8,278 bases of DNA, from contig JAKSDN010001524.1 in NCBI GenBank assembly GCA_022360075.1, positions 1-8,278 of the forward strand. The letters are read 5' to 3'. Each line of letters begins with the position of its first letter. Positions within the stretch are counted from its first letter, which is position 1. The DNA is from Kiloniellales bacterium (GTDB taxonomy: Bacteria > Pseudomonadota > Alphaproteobacteria > Kiloniellales > JAKSDN01). Both the position numbers and the translations under genes were made by a program. The notes under the pieces were generated by a model that was given only the letters and a program-made list of their open reading frames with translations, had not been told where the DNA came from and ran no database searches. This document shows, one piece after another, positions 7,125 to 8,278 of the stretch.

Positions 7125-8135
7125 ATGAAGATCTGCGTGGTCGGGGCGGGCGCCATCGGCGGCCTGATGGGCGCCAAGTTCGCCCTCGCCGGAGAGACGG
7201 TCACCGTCATCGATCAGGGGCCGCACCTGGCGGCGATCCGCGAGAAGGGCCTGAAGCTGATCTGGCACGACGGCAGCGAGCACTTGGTGCGCGATCTCAA
7301 GGCCAGCGACAGGGTCGAGGAGGCCGGGCCGCAGGACCTCGTCGTGCTCGCCGTCAAGGCGCACTACCTCGACCAGGTCGCAGCGAAGGTGCCGGCGCTC
7401 TGCGGTCCGGAGACCGCGATCGTCACCGTGCAGAACGGCATTCCCTGGTGGTACTTCCACAAGCACGGCGGGCCGCACGACGGCCATCGCCTGGTCACCC
7501 TGGACCCCAGCGGCAAGCTCACCAAGCACATCGACGGCGACCGCATCGTCGGTTGCGTGGTCTATCCGGCCGGCGCCGTGCCGGAGCCGGGCGTGATCCG
7601 CCACGTCGAGGGTGACCGCTTCCCGGTCGGCGAGCTCGACGGCAGCACCACAGGGCGCGTGCAGGTGCTCCACGACACCCTGGTCAAGGCCGGCTTCCGC
7701 TCGCGCATCCTCGACGACATCCGCTCGGAGATCTGGCTGAAGGCCTGGGGCAATCTCTCCTTCAACCCGATCTCAGCGCTGACCCACGCGACGCTGGTCG
7801 AGATCTGCGAGTTCGCCGACACCCGCAAGCTCGCCGCCGACATGATGGCCGAGGCCCAGGCCGTCGCCGAAACCCTCGGCATCACCTTCCGCCACACCAT
7901 CGAGAAGCGCATCGAGGGCGCGGCCGGCGTCGGCGCGCACAAGACCTCGATGCTACAGGACGTCGAGGCCGGCCGCTCGCTCGAGGTCGAGGCCCTGGTC
8001 GGCGCGGTCCTGGAGCTGGGGCGCATCACCGAGGTGCCGGCCCCCTCGATCGAGGCGGTCTACGCCTGCGTCAAGCTGCTCAACAAGACCATGCTGCTGC
8101 GCCACGCCGGCGTGCGGATGAACGACGCGGCTTAG
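7125..8135 (+). CDS. 2-dehydropantoate 2-reductase family protein
   Basis: By family this is a cytoplasmic NAD(P)H-dependent reductase. The classical member, PanE, reduces ketopantoate to pantoate in the pathway to pantothenate and coenzyme A. The 336-residue protein starts directly with the Rossmann motif GAGAIG (7-12). The family's active-site set is present with E. coli PanE spacing: Asn104 (VQNG), Lys206, Asn210 and Asn214 (KAWGNLSFN), then Ser275 (SMLQD) and Glu287, twelve residues later as in E. coli. Lys78 matches the E. coli Lys72 cofactor residue. It is about 30 residues longer than E. coli PanE; the extra length lies partly in the middle segment (about 108-140). One oddity is that the residue aligned with the NADPH-phosphate-binding Arg31 is Gln31, preceded by Asp30. 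Many genomes carry several paralogues of this family with other or unknown substrates, so a true pantothenate role is likely but not certain; the symbol panE is therefore withheld. It appears to be a single-gene unit. Confidence 0.92.
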   Translation: MKICVVGAGAIGGLMGAKFALAGETVTVIDQGPHLAAIREKGLKLIWHDGSEHLVRDLKASDRVEEAGPQDLVVLAVKAHYLDQVAAKVPALCGPETAIVTVQNGIPWWYFHKHGGPHDGHRLVTLDPSGKLTKHIDGDRIVGCVVYPAGAVPEPGVIRHVEGDRFPVGELDGSTTGRVQVLHDTLVKAGFRSRILDDIRSEIWLKAWGNLSFNPISALTHATLVEICEFADTRKLAADMMAEAQAVAETLGITFRHTIEKRIEGAAGVGAHKTSMLQDVEAGRSLEVEALVGAVLELGRITEVPAPSIEAVYACVKLLNKTMLLRHAGVRMNDAA

Positions 8136-8150
8136 GGCGCAGCTGCCAAG

Positions 8151-8181
8151 TAAAACGGGCCGTTCCCGAAGGAACGGCCCG
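8151..8181 (-). terminator. Intrinsic terminator of rpsI
   Basis: A perfect 11-base stem, CGGGCCGTTCC (8156-8166) with its complement (8171-8181), encloses a four-base loop. Read on the minus strand the loop is TTCG closed by a C-G pair, a very stable tetraloop, and the stem is followed by TTTTA (8155-8151). It starts 34 bases after the rpsI stop. On the plus strand no T-tract follows, so it acts mainly for rpsI. Confidence 0.85.
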
Positions 8182-8188
8182 CTCTCCC

Positions 8189-8216
8189 TGCGACCCTGAG
8201 GATGGTCGCATCTTTT
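8189..8216 (+). terminator. Intrinsic terminator of the dehydrogenase gene
   Basis: The stem is TGCGACC (8189-8195) with GGTCGCA (8204-8210) around an eight-base loop, followed by TCTTTT (8211-8216) on the plus strand. The T-tract overlaps the last bases of the rpsI stop codon (8215-8217). The stem is short but G/C-rich and correctly placed 53 bases after the dehydrogenase stop. Confidence 0.65.
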
Positions 8217-8278
8217 AACGCTTGGAGAACTGGAAGCTGCGCCGCGCCTTGGCTTTGCCGTACTTCTTGCGCTCGACC
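8215..8278 (-). CDS. rpsI: 30S ribosomal protein S9, C-terminal fragment
   Basis: Only the last 20 residues and the TAA stop are in the window; the rest lies beyond the right edge. They read VERKKYGKAKARRSFQFSKR, the highly basic tail of small-subunit protein S9, which ends in the near-universal F-S-K-R. In the ribosome this tail reaches the P-site tRNA in the decoding region. The gene is normally co-transcribed behind rplM (L13), which would therefore lie outside the window to the right. Its own terminator is at 8151-8181. Confidence 0.96.
   Translation of the reverse strand, partial: VERKKYGKAKARRSFQFSKR

Overview
The window looks like a chromosomal segment of a high-GC alphaproteobacterium, probably close to Rhodospirillales. 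The evidence is the strong G/C third-position bias, a Shine-Dalgarno motif at each assignable start, the type of multi-PAS histidine kinase, and the S9 ribosomal protein C-terminus at the right edge. The genus cannot be fixed from the sequence alone.

Layout. From the left edge to 3517 lies most of a very large soluble hybrid-sensor-type histidine kinase on the minus strand. It has eight consecutive PAS domains and then the phospho-acceptor helix pair; the ATP-binding domain lies beyond the left edge. Upstream of it, on the same strand, is a secreted right-handed parallel beta-helix protein (3638-4735). Next comes a 257-base gap holding an unusual nested palindromic element (4828-4989). After that is a minus-strand membrane protein with one pentapeptide-repeat beta-helix on each side of a five-helix membrane core (4993-6912). 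A 212-base divergent intergenic region separates it from a plus-strand ketopantoate-reductase-family dehydrogenase (7125-8135). This gene converges on the 3' end of rpsI (ribosomal protein S9, minus strand, cut by the right edge). The gap between them carries two separate intrinsic terminators, one for each gene.

How the genes relate. The three minus-strand genes (pentapeptide membrane protein, beta-helix exoprotein, kinase) could make a loose sensing/envelope group, but gaps of 120 and 257 bases make a single tight operon unlikely. The dehydrogenase and rpsI are separate units. No stretch longer than 300 bases lacks a gene.

The best candidate for something undescribed is the 4828-4989 element. 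It is an array of four nested inverted repeats built around a motif starting CTAGTGGTTC, it can adopt two mutually exclusive folds, and it begins three bases after the stop codon of the pentapeptide gene. Second-line observations are the offset-by-four resemblance of PAS domains within the kinase, the predicted trans-membrane placement of the two pentapeptide helices, and loss of the usual NADPH-phosphate arginine in the dehydrogenase.
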